Positions 56,249 to 64,000 of a stretch of DNA of 64,000 nucleotides are shown here, one piece after another. The DNA comes from JBEBBU01 sp041158225 (GTDB taxonomy: Bacteria > Pseudomonadota > Gammaproteobacteria > Methylococcales > Methylococcaceae). The notes beneath the pieces are model-generated. The model was not told where the DNA came from and ran no database searches. It saw only the letters and a list, made by a program, of their open reading frames with translations. The position numbers were made by a program, and so were the translations under genes. The stretch spans positions 13,229 through 77,228 of the forward strand of contig JBEBBU010000165.1 in assembly GCA_041158225.1 (NCBI GenBank). The letters are read 5' to 3'. The first letter of the stretch is position 1. Each line of letters opens with the position of its first letter.

Positions 56249-57371
56249 CCCTGATCTGACGGCACTACAGATGGAGCAGGGGCCGCTGGTACGCTGGATG
56301 CGGCGCTGGCATATTGATCTTCCCCTGCTGTTCTGCCTGTTGCTGCTGTCAGGCGCCGCTTTTGTCATTCTCTATTCGGCATCAGGGCAGAGCCTCGTAG
56401 TGGTGGGGAGGCAGTGTATGCGTCTGGTGCTGGCACTGGGCATCATGGTGACATTTGCCCAGATTTCTCCGCGGCGTTTCAGGGAATTCAGTCCTGCGCT
56501 TTACGGTGTGGGCGTCGCCCTTCTGGCAGCAGTATTGCTGATGGGCATGATCAGCAAGGGGGCCCAGCGCTGGCTGGATCTGGGTATCCTGCGCTTTCAG
56601 CCATCAGAACTGATGAAAATTGCCACACCCATGATGGTGGCCTGGTTTTTGTCCCATGGCGCCCTTCCACCTAATTTCCGCAGAGTGCTGATCGCTCTGG
56701 TTGTGATCATGATTCCGGCAGCGCTGATTGCCAGGCAGCCTGATCTGGGTACGGCTGTTCTGGTGGCTGCCTCTGGCGGTGCGGTGATCTTTCTTGCCGG
56801 CATTCCATGGCATTACCTGCTGGTCATGACAGGGCTTGGGGGCGCATTGCTGCCGGTGCTCTGGTATTTCATGCATGACTATCAGCGTAACCGCATTCTG
56901 ACCATGCTTAATCCGGAGGCTGATCCCCTCGGCAAGGGTTATCACATCATCCAGTCCAAGATTGCCATTGGCTCCGGCGGTATTTATGGCAAGGGATGGA
57001 CGCATGGTACCCAGGCCCAGCTGGAGTTTTTGCCGGAGAAATCCACAGATTTCATATTTGCGGTATTCGCCGAGGAATTTGGACTCATCGGCTGCCTTAT
57101 CCTGCTGTTGATCTACCTGCTTGTTCTCGGAAGATGTTTTTATATTGTCCTGGAAGCGCAGGATATTTACAGCAGATTGCTCAGTGGTGCGCTGACGGCG
57201 ACCTTTTTTGTCTATGTATTCGTCAATATAGGGATGGTTATCGGTATACTCCCCGTGGTCGGAGTGCCATTGCCGCTGGTCAGTTATGGGGGAACCTCCA
57301 TGGTGACCCTGCTGGCAGGTTTTGGCATCCTCATGTCTATCCATACTCATCGCAGACGAATGCCGGTATAA
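56235..57371 (+). CDS. rodA: Peptidoglycan glycosyltransferase RodA
   Basis: A 378-residue SEDS-family polymerase with about ten TM segments. QRWLDLGILRFQPSELMKIA, ARQPDLGTAVLVAA, FLPEKSTDFIFAVFAEEFGLIG and VPLPLVSYGGTSM are invariant SEDS blocks. ATG 56235 is preferred; an upstream codon at 56214 gives 7 more residues. It works with PBP2. Confidence 0.97.
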   Translation: MQFHDPDLTALQMEQGPLVRWMRRWHIDLPLLFCLLLLSGAAFVILYSASGQSLVVVGRQCMRLVLALGIMVTFAQISPRRFREFSPALYGVGVALLAAVLLMGMISKGAQRWLDLGILRFQPSELMKIATPMMVAWFLSHGALPPNFRRVLIALVVIMIPAALIARQPDLGTAVLVAASGGAVIFLAGIPWHYLLVMTGLGGALLPVLWYFMHDYQRNRILTMLNPEADPLGKGYHIIQSKIAIGSGGIYGKGWTHGTQAQLEFLPEKSTDFIFAVFAEEFGLIGCLILLLIYLLVLGRCFYIVLEAQDIYSRLLSGALTATFFVYVFVNIGMVIGILPVVGVPLPLVSYGGTSMVTLLAGFGILMSIHTHRRRMPV

Positions 57372-57375
57372 AAAC

Positions 57376-58377
57376 ATGTTGCAGAAAATCATGCTGATCC
57401 GTGGTGCCATCATGCTGTCGCTGATGCTTGTTCAGGGTGGAGTGCTGGCTGATACGGGATTTGAGAGACGTCCCGAAGTACAGGCATTCATGCATGAAAT
57501 GAACCAGCGTCATCATATGGGCATGACTGACCTGCAGAAACTTTTTGCCGGCGTCAGCGTACAGGAAAAGATTCTGGCGGCCATGGAGCGGCCAGCTGAG
57601 GCTAAACCCTGGTATGCCTACCGCAAACTGCTGGTAACTGACACCCGTCTCCAGAATGGGCTTGGTTTCTGGCAGGCGCAGTCTGAATGGCTGGAAAGGG
57701 CAGAAATACGCTATGGCGTCCCAGCGCGCATGATTGTGGCCATTCTGGGTATTGAAACTTCTTATGGTCAGAATACCGGCAGTTACCGTGTGGTGGATGC
57801 ACTCTCTACACTGGCATTTGCCTACCCGCGCCGGGCTGCCTTCTTCCGCAAGGAACTGGAACAGTTCCTTATCCTGTGTCGTGATGAGGGCATGGATCCT
57901 GCGGTACCCAATGGCTCTTATGCGGGTGCCATGGGATTGCCGCAGTTCATGCCGAGCAGTTTCCGGACCTATGCGGTTGATATGGATGGGGATGGACGGC
58001 GTGATATCTGGAACAGTCCGGCGGATGCCATTGGCAGCGTGGCCAAGTATTTCATGGCCAATGGCTGGGAGCATGGTGAGCCTGTTGTCGTTGCCGCGCA
58101 GATGGCGGCTGACAGGGGTATGTCCGCGCGTTCCGGTGGCAGCATGAAGCCTGATGCCACTTTGGCAGATCTGGCGCTTCAGGGGGTCACGCCCCAGTCA
58201 CGTCCCCTCAGGATTGCCAGGGCGCACCTGTTCAGTCTTGAGGAGGAAAATGGCCTGTCCTGGTGGTTAAGCCTGAACAATTTTTATGTGATTACCCGTT
58301 ACAATCACAGTCCACTCTATGCCATGGCGGCCTGGGAGCTCGGTGAGAAGATGGCAGCAAAACGCTCAGACCTGTAA
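57376..58377 (+). CDS. mltB: Membrane-bound lytic transglycosylase B
   Basis: A 333-residue lytic transglycosylase (family 3) that cleaves the glycan strand with anhydro-muropeptide release. The ATG at 57376, 4 bases after rodA, gives a signal peptide. The catalytic Glu is in GIETSYGQNTG; YAGAMGLPQFMPSSFRTYAVD is typical MltB. No clear lipobox is visible in the signal, so it may be soluble in the periplasm. Confidence 0.94.
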   Translation: MLQKIMLIRGAIMLSLMLVQGGVLADTGFERRPEVQAFMHEMNQRHHMGMTDLQKLFAGVSVQEKILAAMERPAEAKPWYAYRKLLVTDTRLQNGLGFWQAQSEWLERAEIRYGVPARMIVAILGIETSYGQNTGSYRVVDALSTLAFAYPRRAAFFRKELEQFLILCRDEGMDPAVPNGSYAGAMGLPQFMPSSFRTYAVDMDGDGRRDIWNSPADAIGSVAKYFMANGWEHGEPVVVAAQMAADRGMSARSGGSMKPDATLADLALQGVTPQSRPLRIARAHLFSLEEENGLSWWLSLNNFYVITRYNHSPLYAMAAWELGEKMAAKRSDL

Positions 58378-58393
58378 ACGGTGCCCGTGTTAC

Positions 58394-58414
58394 ACTAGAA
58401 CCCTGAATTCTAGT
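58394..58414 (+). promoter_or_regulatory. Dyad upstream of dacA
   Basis: 7-base arms ACTAGAA (58394-58400) and TTCTAGT (58408-58414) in the 55-base gap between mltB and dacA. It could be an operator or a small mRNA hairpin upstream of the GTG start. Confidence 0.3.
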
Positions 58415-58432
58415 TGTGCTGGTGAACAGACT

Positions 58433-59590
58433 GTGAAAACCAACCCCGGTTCATCCCGTTTTTCCGTGCTATGTATCCTTCTGGTGGCGTTCGTTGTCCC
58501 TGCGGTCTCTGCCGAGGACATCCTGATTCCACAACCACCGGAACTGCCCGTCAAGGCCTATATCCTGCAGGACTTCTACAGCGGACGTATTCTGGCAGAA
58601 AGTCATGCGGATGAGAGGCTTGAACCTGCCAGTCTGACCAAGATCATGACGGCCTATGTGGTTTTCAGTGAACTGAAAAAAGGGCGGCTGAAACTTGGTG
58701 ACATGGTAACGGTCAGCGAAAAGGCCTGGCGTACCGAGGGGTCACGCATGTTTGCCAGAGTAGGTGCGCAGATTTCGGTAGAAGATCTGCTTAAGGGCAT
58801 GATTGTGCAGTCAGGTAATGATGCCAGTGTGGCTTTGGCGGAGCATGTGGCGGGTGACGAGTCCGTGTTTGCCCAGATGATGAACCAGCACGCTGCGCGC
58901 CTGGGCATGGTCAATACACATTTCAAAAACAGCATGGGTCTGCCTGATCCTGATCATTATGCAACAGCCCATGATCTTGCCCTGCTTACGCGCGCCCTGA
59001 TTGACGAGTTTCCTGAGTATTATCCCTGGCATGCCATCAAGGAATTCCTTTTCAATGGCATTAAACAGACCAATCGCAACAAGCTTCTGTGGCGTGATGC
59101 CAGTGTCGATGGTGTTAAAACCGGCCATACCGATGGTGCTGGCTACTGTCTGGTAGCATCGGCCCTGCGTGACAATGACCGCCTTATTTCTGTGGTGCTG
59201 GGTGCCAGAACGGATAATGATCGTGCCAGCGCCAACCAGTCATTGCTGAATTATGGTTTCCGTTTTTTTGAAACCCGCCAGATTTATCCTGGCCGTGAAA
59301 AGCTTGCAGATGTCAGAATATGGAAAGGGGCGCCATCGGTGATAGGGGTAGGTCCAGCCCGCGCCGTATTCGTGACCTATCCGCGTGGCAAATATAGCGA
59401 GCTGGCGGCGGGTGTCGATGTCAACGAGACCGCTAATGCGCCTGTGGCTGAAGGTGACAAACTGGGTACGGTACGTGTGATGCACAAGGATGAACTGGTA
59501 ACACAGCAGGATCTTGTGGCGCTGCAGCCGGCGGTTGAGGGGGGTATTTTCAGGCGGATGTGGGATCAGCTCCTGCTCTGGACGCGTTAA
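58433..59590 (+). CDS. dacA: D-alanyl-D-alanine carboxypeptidase (PBP5/6 family), GTG start
   Basis: A 385-residue DD-carboxypeptidase with cleavable signal (VVPAVSA). Active-site motifs: SLTK with Ser67 and Lys70, SGN at 127-129, and KTG at 229-231. The C-terminal beta domain ends in an amphipathic segment (RRMWDQLLLWTR) that binds the membrane. The GTG at 58433 has GGTGA as SD and starts the signal properly; upstream codons are mltB sequence. Confidence 0.96.
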   Translation: MKTNPGSSRFSVLCILLVAFVVPAVSAEDILIPQPPELPVKAYILQDFYSGRILAESHADERLEPASLTKIMTAYVVFSELKKGRLKLGDMVTVSEKAWRTEGSRMFARVGAQISVEDLLKGMIVQSGNDASVALAEHVAGDESVFAQMMNQHAARLGMVNTHFKNSMGLPDPDHYATAHDLALLTRALIDEFPEYYPWHAIKEFLFNGIKQTNRNKLLWRDASVDGVKTGHTDGAGYCLVASALRDNDRLISVVLGARTDNDRASANQSLLNYGFRFFETRQIYPGREKLADVRIWKGAPSVIGVGPARAVFVTYPRGKYSELAAGVDVNETANAPVAEGDKLGTVRVMHKDELVTQQDLVALQPAVEGGIFRRMWDQLLLWTR

Positions 59591-59630
59591 ACGGTATTTC
59601 ATTCAGTATCTGGAAGGGTGTGTATCCTGT

Positions 59631-60494
59631 ATGAGTTCTCAAGTGCAGACAGTGTATCTCAATGGCGAATTTCTCCCGATCGATCAGGCGCGTGTGTCGG
59701 TCATGGACAGAGGCTTCCTGTTTGGTGACGGCGTTTACGAAGTCATTCCGGTCTATGGTGGGCGCCCACTGAGGCTGGATGAGCATCTGGAACGGCTTGA
59801 TGCCAGCCTGAAGGGTATTGGTATGGTGTCACCACTGAACCGGGAGCAATGGCAGGCCATCTTTGAGCAGCTGATTGCCGGGCCTGAAGACCAGTCCATT
59901 TACCTGCAGGTTACCCGGGGGTATGCCCCCAAACGTGACCATGCTTTTCCATCAGTCGTGCAGCCAACCATTTTTGTCATGTGCAATCCGATCGCAGCCA
60001 TCCCAGCCTCTGGGGTTGCTGCGATTACACTGGATGATACACGCTGGCAGTTCTGTAATATCAAGGCAGTCACACTGCTGGCCAATGTACTGCTGAAGCA
60101 GGAAGCGGTGGAACATGGCGCCGCTGAGGCGCTTCTGGTTCGTGATGGTCATGTGCTGGAAGGGTCTTCCAGCAATGTCTTTGTACTGCTGGATGGTATG
60201 CTCATCACGCCACCTAAAGGACATCAATTGCTGCCCGGCATTACCCGTGACCTTGTGCTGGAGCTTGCCGCCAGACACGGTATTCCCTATGTAGAGCGCC
60301 ATATCACGCTGGATGAACTGCGCTCGGCTGATGAGGTCTGGGTGACCAGTTCGACGCGCGAGGTTCTGCCGGTCGTGACGCTGGATGGCGTTACGGTGGG
60401 AACGGGTGTACCTGGTGCCCTTTGGGAGCGCATGAATGCCCTGTATCAGGATTACAAGATTGAACTGCGTCATGCTCATGCGGGGGGCCGGTGA
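59631..60494 (+). CDS. dat: D-amino acid aminotransferase
   Basis: A 287-residue fold-type IV PLP transaminase. VYLNGEFLPIDQARVSVMDRGFLFGDGVYE is the D-alanine transaminase start, and the PLP Lys is in CNIKAVTLLANVL. LEGSSSNVFVL and VTSSTREVLPV follow. It makes D-glutamate or D-alanine for peptidoglycan, which fits its place after dacA. The stop overlaps ybeD. Confidence 0.95.
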   Translation: MSSQVQTVYLNGEFLPIDQARVSVMDRGFLFGDGVYEVIPVYGGRPLRLDEHLERLDASLKGIGMVSPLNREQWQAIFEQLIAGPEDQSIYLQVTRGYAPKRDHAFPSVVQPTIFVMCNPIAAIPASGVAAITLDDTRWQFCNIKAVTLLANVLLKQEAVEHGAAEALLVRDGHVLEGSSSNVFVLLDGMLITPPKGHQLLPGITRDLVLELAARHGIPYVERHITLDELRSADEVWVTSSTREVLPVVTLDGVTVGTGVPGALWERMNALYQDYKIELRHAHAGGR

Positions 60495-60754
60495 GTCTTG
60501 ATGCCTATCTGGAGTTCCCCTGTGACTTTCCTCTCAAGGTACTGGGACATCACGAGCAGGATTTTGATGCTGTGATCGCGACGGTGGTGCGCAGGCATGT
60601 CAGTGACCTGAGTGAGGGGGCGGTGGTTACCCGCCCCAGTTCGGCAGGGCGTTTTGTATCCGTGACGGTGCACATAAGGGCTGAGAGTCAGCAGCAGATT
60701 GAGGCCATCTACAGGGATCTGCATGCGACACCAGGTGTGCTCATGCTGCTCTAG
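60491..60754 (+). CDS. ybeD: YbeD family (DUF493) protein
   Basis: An 87-residue YbeD-like protein with LEFPCDFPLKVLGHHEQDF at the start and an ACT-like fold. GTG start overlapping the dat stop as GTGA. It commonly lies between dacA and lipB, a conserved neighbourhood of unclear meaning. Confidence 0.9.
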   Translation: MSLDAYLEFPCDFPLKVLGHHEQDFDAVIATVVRRHVSDLSEGAVVTRPSSAGRFVSVTVHIRAESQQQIEAIYRDLHATPGVLMLL

Positions 60755-60763
60755 TGTCTGACG

Positions 60764-62206
60764 ATGGCTGAACAGGAGATCCCGGCTTCTGAAGAAAGGC
60801 TGCAGCGCCATCTGGCTGAGGTCCAGGATCTGCTCGCCAAACAGCAGCTTGAAGAAACGGTACTGCATCAGAGAGCGATGCCCAGGCATTCTCTGGTGGA
60901 AGCCCTGCTGCATAAAAGACATCAGGCTGCTCTCAAGCAGAAGCTTGCCCAGCTGCATGTTGCTGATATCGCCTATATTCTTGAAGCCCTGCCTCTGGGA
61001 CAGCGTCTGGCTGTCTGGCAGTTGGTGCGTTCGGAGCAGGATGGCCAGATTCTTCTGGATGTTTCTGATGCGGTCCGTGAGTCACTTATCTCGGATATGG
61101 ATCCGCATGAACTGCTTTCAGCCACCGGGCAGCTGGATACCGATGAGATTGCCGATCTTGCACCGGATCTTCCGGAAGAGGTCATGCAGGAGTTGCTGGA
61201 AAACCTCAATGATCAGGGACGGGCGCGGCTGTTTTCCGTGCTGGCCCGTGAGGAGGATACGGTAGCTGCCCTGATGGATTTTGGTATGGTCACCATCCGT
61301 GAGGAAGTCACGCTTGGTGTTGTACAGCGTTATCTGAGGCAACGCGGCGATCTGCCCGACAATACCGACAAACTGTTTGTGGTCGACAAGCAGAACGCAC
61401 TCAAGGGCGTGCTTTCCCTACGTAGACTGCTGGTGAACAGTCTGGATGACCGGGTGCGTGATGTCATGTCGCGTGATGTGGTCAGTTTTGAACTGGACGC
61501 TGAAGCTGCCGAGGCAGTGCGTGCATTTGAGCGTTACAGCCTTTTATCTGCGCCCGTTGTCGATGAGCACAATCGTCTGCAGGGCCGGTTATCGGTAGAA
61601 GCCATCCTTGAATATGTGCGTCAGGAAAGCAGCGAGGATATGCTGACGGAGGCAGGCCTTCTGGAAGAGGAAGACCTGTTTGCCAGTGTCTGGAAGTCGG
61701 CGCATAACCGCTGGTTCTGGCTCGGTATCAATCTGGTGACGGCGGTGATCAGTACGCGTGCTATCGGATTTTTCGAGGATACGATTGGCAAAGTGGTGGT
61801 TCTGGCCTCCCTCATGCCTATCGTAGCCGGTATTGGCGGCAATACCGGAACGCAGACCAGTACCCTGATTGTGCGTTCGCTGGCTCTTGGCATGATCAAT
61901 GCGGGTAATGTACGCCGGCTGATTATCAAGGAGCTGGGCATCGGGCTGCTTAATGGTACTGTCTGGGGAACGCTGATTGGCACTCTGGTGCTGCTGGTTT
62001 ATCGTGATACGGCGCTGGCAGGTGTGATGGCGGCGGCCATGCTGATCAACCTGCTGATTGCAGCGTTGATGGGGTTGCTGATTCCCCTGATGCGCTGGCG
62101 ACTGGATATGGATCCGGCCCTGGGAACCAGTGTGCTGCTGACTGCATTCACCGATGGCATGGGGTTTTTTGTTTTTCTGGGCCTTGCTACCCTTTTTCTT
62201 GTCTGA
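60764..62206 (+). CDS. mgtE: Magnesium transporter MgtE
   Basis: A 480-residue MgtE. The N domain (to about 150), two CBS domains (about 155-285, including VRDVMSRDVVSFELDAEAAEAVRAF), and five TM segments (from about 310) with the pore motifs PIVAGIGGNTGTQTSTLIVRSLALG and FTDGMGFF. It imports Mg, gated by Mg binding to the cytosolic domains. It is an insert into the usual ybeD-lipB neighbourhood. Confidence 0.95.
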   Translation: MAEQEIPASEERLQRHLAEVQDLLAKQQLEETVLHQRAMPRHSLVEALLHKRHQAALKQKLAQLHVADIAYILEALPLGQRLAVWQLVRSEQDGQILLDVSDAVRESLISDMDPHELLSATGQLDTDEIADLAPDLPEEVMQELLENLNDQGRARLFSVLAREEDTVAALMDFGMVTIREEVTLGVVQRYLRQRGDLPDNTDKLFVVDKQNALKGVLSLRRLLVNSLDDRVRDVMSRDVVSFELDAEAAEAVRAFERYSLLSAPVVDEHNRLQGRLSVEAILEYVRQESSEDMLTEAGLLEEEDLFASVWKSAHNRWFWLGINLVTAVISTRAIGFFEDTIGKVVVLASLMPIVAGIGGNTGTQTSTLIVRSLALGMINAGNVRRLIIKELGIGLLNGTVWGTLIGTLVLLVYRDTALAGVMAAAMLINLLIAALMGLLIPLMRWRLDMDPALGTSVLLTAFTDGMGFFVFLGLATLFLV

Positions 62207-62217
62207 AGACTTAAATC

Positions 62218-63711
62218 ATGATGTCTGCTGTGAATTCGCCCCGTGAACTGGCGCCTGAAGTCGCTTTTGGTACCAGTGGTCTTCGCGCCAGCGTCCAGGC
62301 GCTGAGTGCTGAAGTGGTGCAGGCATGGACCTGCTGTTTTCTTGCGTATATGGCTGCCTGTCATCCGGAGCGGCAACCCGACAGGCTGCTGATCGGCTGG
62401 GATCTGAGGCCAAGCAGTCCGGACATGGTCGCGTCTGCCTGTGTGGCCGCCAGTCTGATGGGGGTAGAACCCGTGCTTGCTGGCGCTTTGCCCACACCTG
62501 CGCTGGCGCTGGCCTGTATGCAGGAAGGTATGCCTGGCCTTATGGTCACTGGCAGTCACATTCCATTCGATATGAATGGTATCAAGTTCTATACCCCTGA
62601 GGGTGAGATCAGCAAGCAGGATGAGGCCGCCATGGCAGCATGGCCGCTGGCTGCTGCATGGTACGCCAGCCAGCCGTATGCTGACTTCGCTGGCTGGCTG
62701 GCGGTTGTTCAGGCGCAGTCAGGCCATGCATCAAAAGCGCTGCAGGGCTACCGCGAACGCTATCTGGGCTGTTTCTCTGGGGATGCGCTGCAGGGTTTGC
62801 GGGTAGGGCTCTATCAGCACAGTTCAGTAGCAAGAGATTTTCTTGCTGAACTTTTGCCACAGCTGGGTGCTGAGGTTATCCTGATCGGACGCTCTGACCA
62901 GTTTGTGCCCATTGACACTGAAGCCGTATCCAGCGATGACCAACGACAGTTCGCTGACTGGTGCAGGGATTATGCACTGGATGCTCTGGTATCCACGGAT
63001 GGGGACGCAGACAGGCCACTGCTTTGTGATGGTCACGGGAACTTCATCCCGGGCGACCAGCTGGGCATGATGACAGCGCACTATCTTGGTATCAAGACCG
63101 CAGTGGCGCCGGTGAGTTGCACCAGTGCACTCGAGTCTTCCGGCTGGTTCAGCATGGTTCAGAGAACCAGAATCGGTTCACCATTTGTCATTGCTGCCAT
63201 GCAGGCCTTATCGGCAGTAGAGGGGGCTGTGGCTGGTTTTGAGGCTAACGGTGGTTTCCTGCTGGGCACAGACATCGTGCTGGGTGGGCGGATCATGACC
63301 GCGCTGCCAACGCGGGACAGTCTGCTACCCATCTTATGCACACTGGTGGCATCAAGGGGCGGGGAAGGTACACTGGCGGATTGTGTTGCCCGTTTACCGC
63401 AGCGCTTTACCCGTGCTGACCGGATCAGGTCGGTACCAGCGGCAGTCAGTACGGATCTGCTGGCACGCTGTGCAGATGAGGCGGCCAGTATGTGGCGTGA
63501 TAGCTTCATGTCAGGTATAGGCAGGGTCGTACAGGTTGATCAGACTGATGGGGTACGTATGACGCTGGAGCAGGGAGGCATCGTGCATTTCAGGGCTTCA
63601 GGCAATGCGCCGGAATTGCGCTGTTATGTCGAAGCAGGGGCTGTGGCCGAGGCGGAAGCACTGCTTGCCGTCTGTATGGAGCGTCTGCGCGCACATGTCG
63701 CGGCCGTTTGA
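62218..63711 (+). CDS. Alpha-D-phosphohexomutase (phosphomannomutase-like)
   Basis: A 497-residue phosphohexomutase. FGTSGLRASVQ at the start, the phosphoserine loop with Ser113 (VTGSHIPFDMNGIKF), the Mg loop DGDADR at 261-266, and the sugar-binding FEANGGF. It isomerises hexose 1- and 6-phosphates, probably mannose, for surface sugars. The SHIPFDMNG loop puts it in a separate subgroup from GlmM. It overlaps lipB by 17 bases. Confidence 0.88.
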   Translation: MMSAVNSPRELAPEVAFGTSGLRASVQALSAEVVQAWTCCFLAYMAACHPERQPDRLLIGWDLRPSSPDMVASACVAASLMGVEPVLAGALPTPALALACMQEGMPGLMVTGSHIPFDMNGIKFYTPEGEISKQDEAAMAAWPLAAAWYASQPYADFAGWLAVVQAQSGHASKALQGYRERYLGCFSGDALQGLRVGLYQHSSVARDFLAELLPQLGAEVILIGRSDQFVPIDTEAVSSDDQRQFADWCRDYALDALVSTDGDADRPLLCDGHGNFIPGDQLGMMTAHYLGIKTAVAPVSCTSALESSGWFSMVQRTRIGSPFVIAAMQALSAVEGAVAGFEANGGFLLGTDIVLGGRIMTALPTRDSLLPILCTLVASRGGEGTLADCVARLPQRFTRADRIRSVPAAVSTDLLARCADEAASMWRDSFMSGIGRVVQVDQTDGVRMTLEQGGIVHFRASGNAPELRCYVEAGAVAEAEALLAVCMERLRAHVAAV

Positions 63712-64000
63712 ATATCTTGATCTTGGCCGCCAGGCTTATGCGTCTACGCTGTCAGCCATGCAGTCATTCAGTCTGGCGCGACAGGCTGGTTCGGTAGACT
63801 GTCTGTGGATAGTAGAGCATGATCCGGTTTTTACCTTAGGCCTTAATACTGATCATGCGCATCTGCTGGATACCGGAGACATACCGGTCGTGCAGTCAGA
63901 CCGTGGGGGGCAGGTAACCTATCATGGACCTGGGCAACTGGTAATCTATACCCTGCTGGATATGACTCGGCAGCCAGGCGGTGTGCGTCTGCTCGTGGCT
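63695..64000 (+). CDS. lipB: Octanoyltransferase LipB, N-terminal part (cut by window edge)
   Basis: The first 102 codons of LipB, which moves octanoate from acyl carrier protein to lipoyl domains. FEYLDLGRQAYASTLSAMQ and VEHDPVFTLG precede the family signature SDRGGQVTYHGPGQLVIYTLLD. The ATG at 63695 lies within the end of the mutase gene. The C-terminal half, including the catalytic Cys, is outside the window. Confidence 0.93.
   Translation, partial: MSRPFEYLDLGRQAYASTLSAMQSFSLARQAGSVDCLWIVEHDPVFTLGLNTDHAHLLDTGDIPVVQSDRGGQVTYHGPGQLVIYTLLDMTRQPGGVRLLVA

Noticed and set aside
55367..56368. A 333-codon open frame antisense to mrdA
   Set aside because: It is the mirror of a conserved gene, shows no family motifs, no start signals, and overlaps mrdA and rodA almost fully.

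Overview
The window reads as a piece of a gammaproteobacterial methylotroph chromosome, possibly a methanotroph. Two things point there. First, the left end carries a ribulose monophosphate (RuMP) formaldehyde-fixation cluster: transaldolase, two 3-hexulose-6-phosphate synthases, 6-phospho-3-hexuloisomerase and transketolase, mixed with fructose-bisphosphate aldolase and two phosphoribulokinase-family genes. Second, the housekeeping gene order is gammaproteobacterial: rplU-rpmA-obgE-proB, murJ-ribF-ileS-lspA, ilvB-ilvH-ilvC-pssA-leuA, gatCAB divergent from mreBCD, and mrdA-rodA-mltB-dacA-(dat)-ybeD...lipB. No RuBisCO, methane monooxygenase or methanol dehydrogenase gene lies in the window, so the exact lifestyle is inferred.

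Layout. 1-7.6 kb: C1 and sugar-phosphate metabolism (fba end, degenerate prk, tal, hps, phi, tkt, prk, convergent second hps). 7.8-20.4 kb: an outer-membrane lipoprotein with a divergent Spy-like periplasmic protein, thiO, a large UPF0182 membrane protein, a CzcBA-type metal efflux pair, rimI, a family-4 uracil-DNA glycosylase and leuA. 20.5-33.8 kb: pssA, ilvC/H/B, lspA, ileS, ribF, murJ, rpsT, proB, obgE, rpmA, rplU. 33.9-37.6 kb is the most unusual stretch. It holds two paralogous 39-residue lipoproteins, a 41-residue single-helix membrane protein, a c-type cytochrome lipoprotein, and a four-gene operon of envelope proteins that includes a CopC-like protein lacking the usual copper ligands. 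It also has several strong hairpins and a perfect 14-bp-arm palindrome. 37.7-43.6 kb: an epimerase, a Nudix hydrolase, a TauE/SafE permease, cca, purC, djlA, yajQ. 43.6-45.9 kb: a small, partly degenerate minor-pilin cluster. 45.8-51.8 kb: rlmM, a JAMM peptidase, an orphan Wzt-like ATPase, gatB/A/C. 51.9-64 kb: cell shape and wall synthesis (mreBCD, mrdA, rodA, mltB, dacA, dat), then ybeD, mgtE, a phosphohexomutase and the start of lipB.

The RuMP genes work together. HPS condenses formaldehyde with ribulose 5-phosphate, PHI isomerises the product to fructose 6-phosphate, and transaldolase, transketolase and aldolase regenerate the acceptor. One PRK keeps all the catalytic residues I could check. 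The other, upstream copy has lost the P-loop hydroxyl residues and the catalytic Asp, so it is probably a pseudoenzyme. The small-protein and CopC-like region around 34-37.6 kb is the best candidate for an undescribed envelope or copper/redox system. Its link to C1 metabolism is inference only.

All calls come from reading the sequence by eye. No database search was run. Promoters, operators and RNA folds are predictions from sequence pattern. No tRNA, rRNA, CRISPR array, insertion sequence or prophage gene was recognised.
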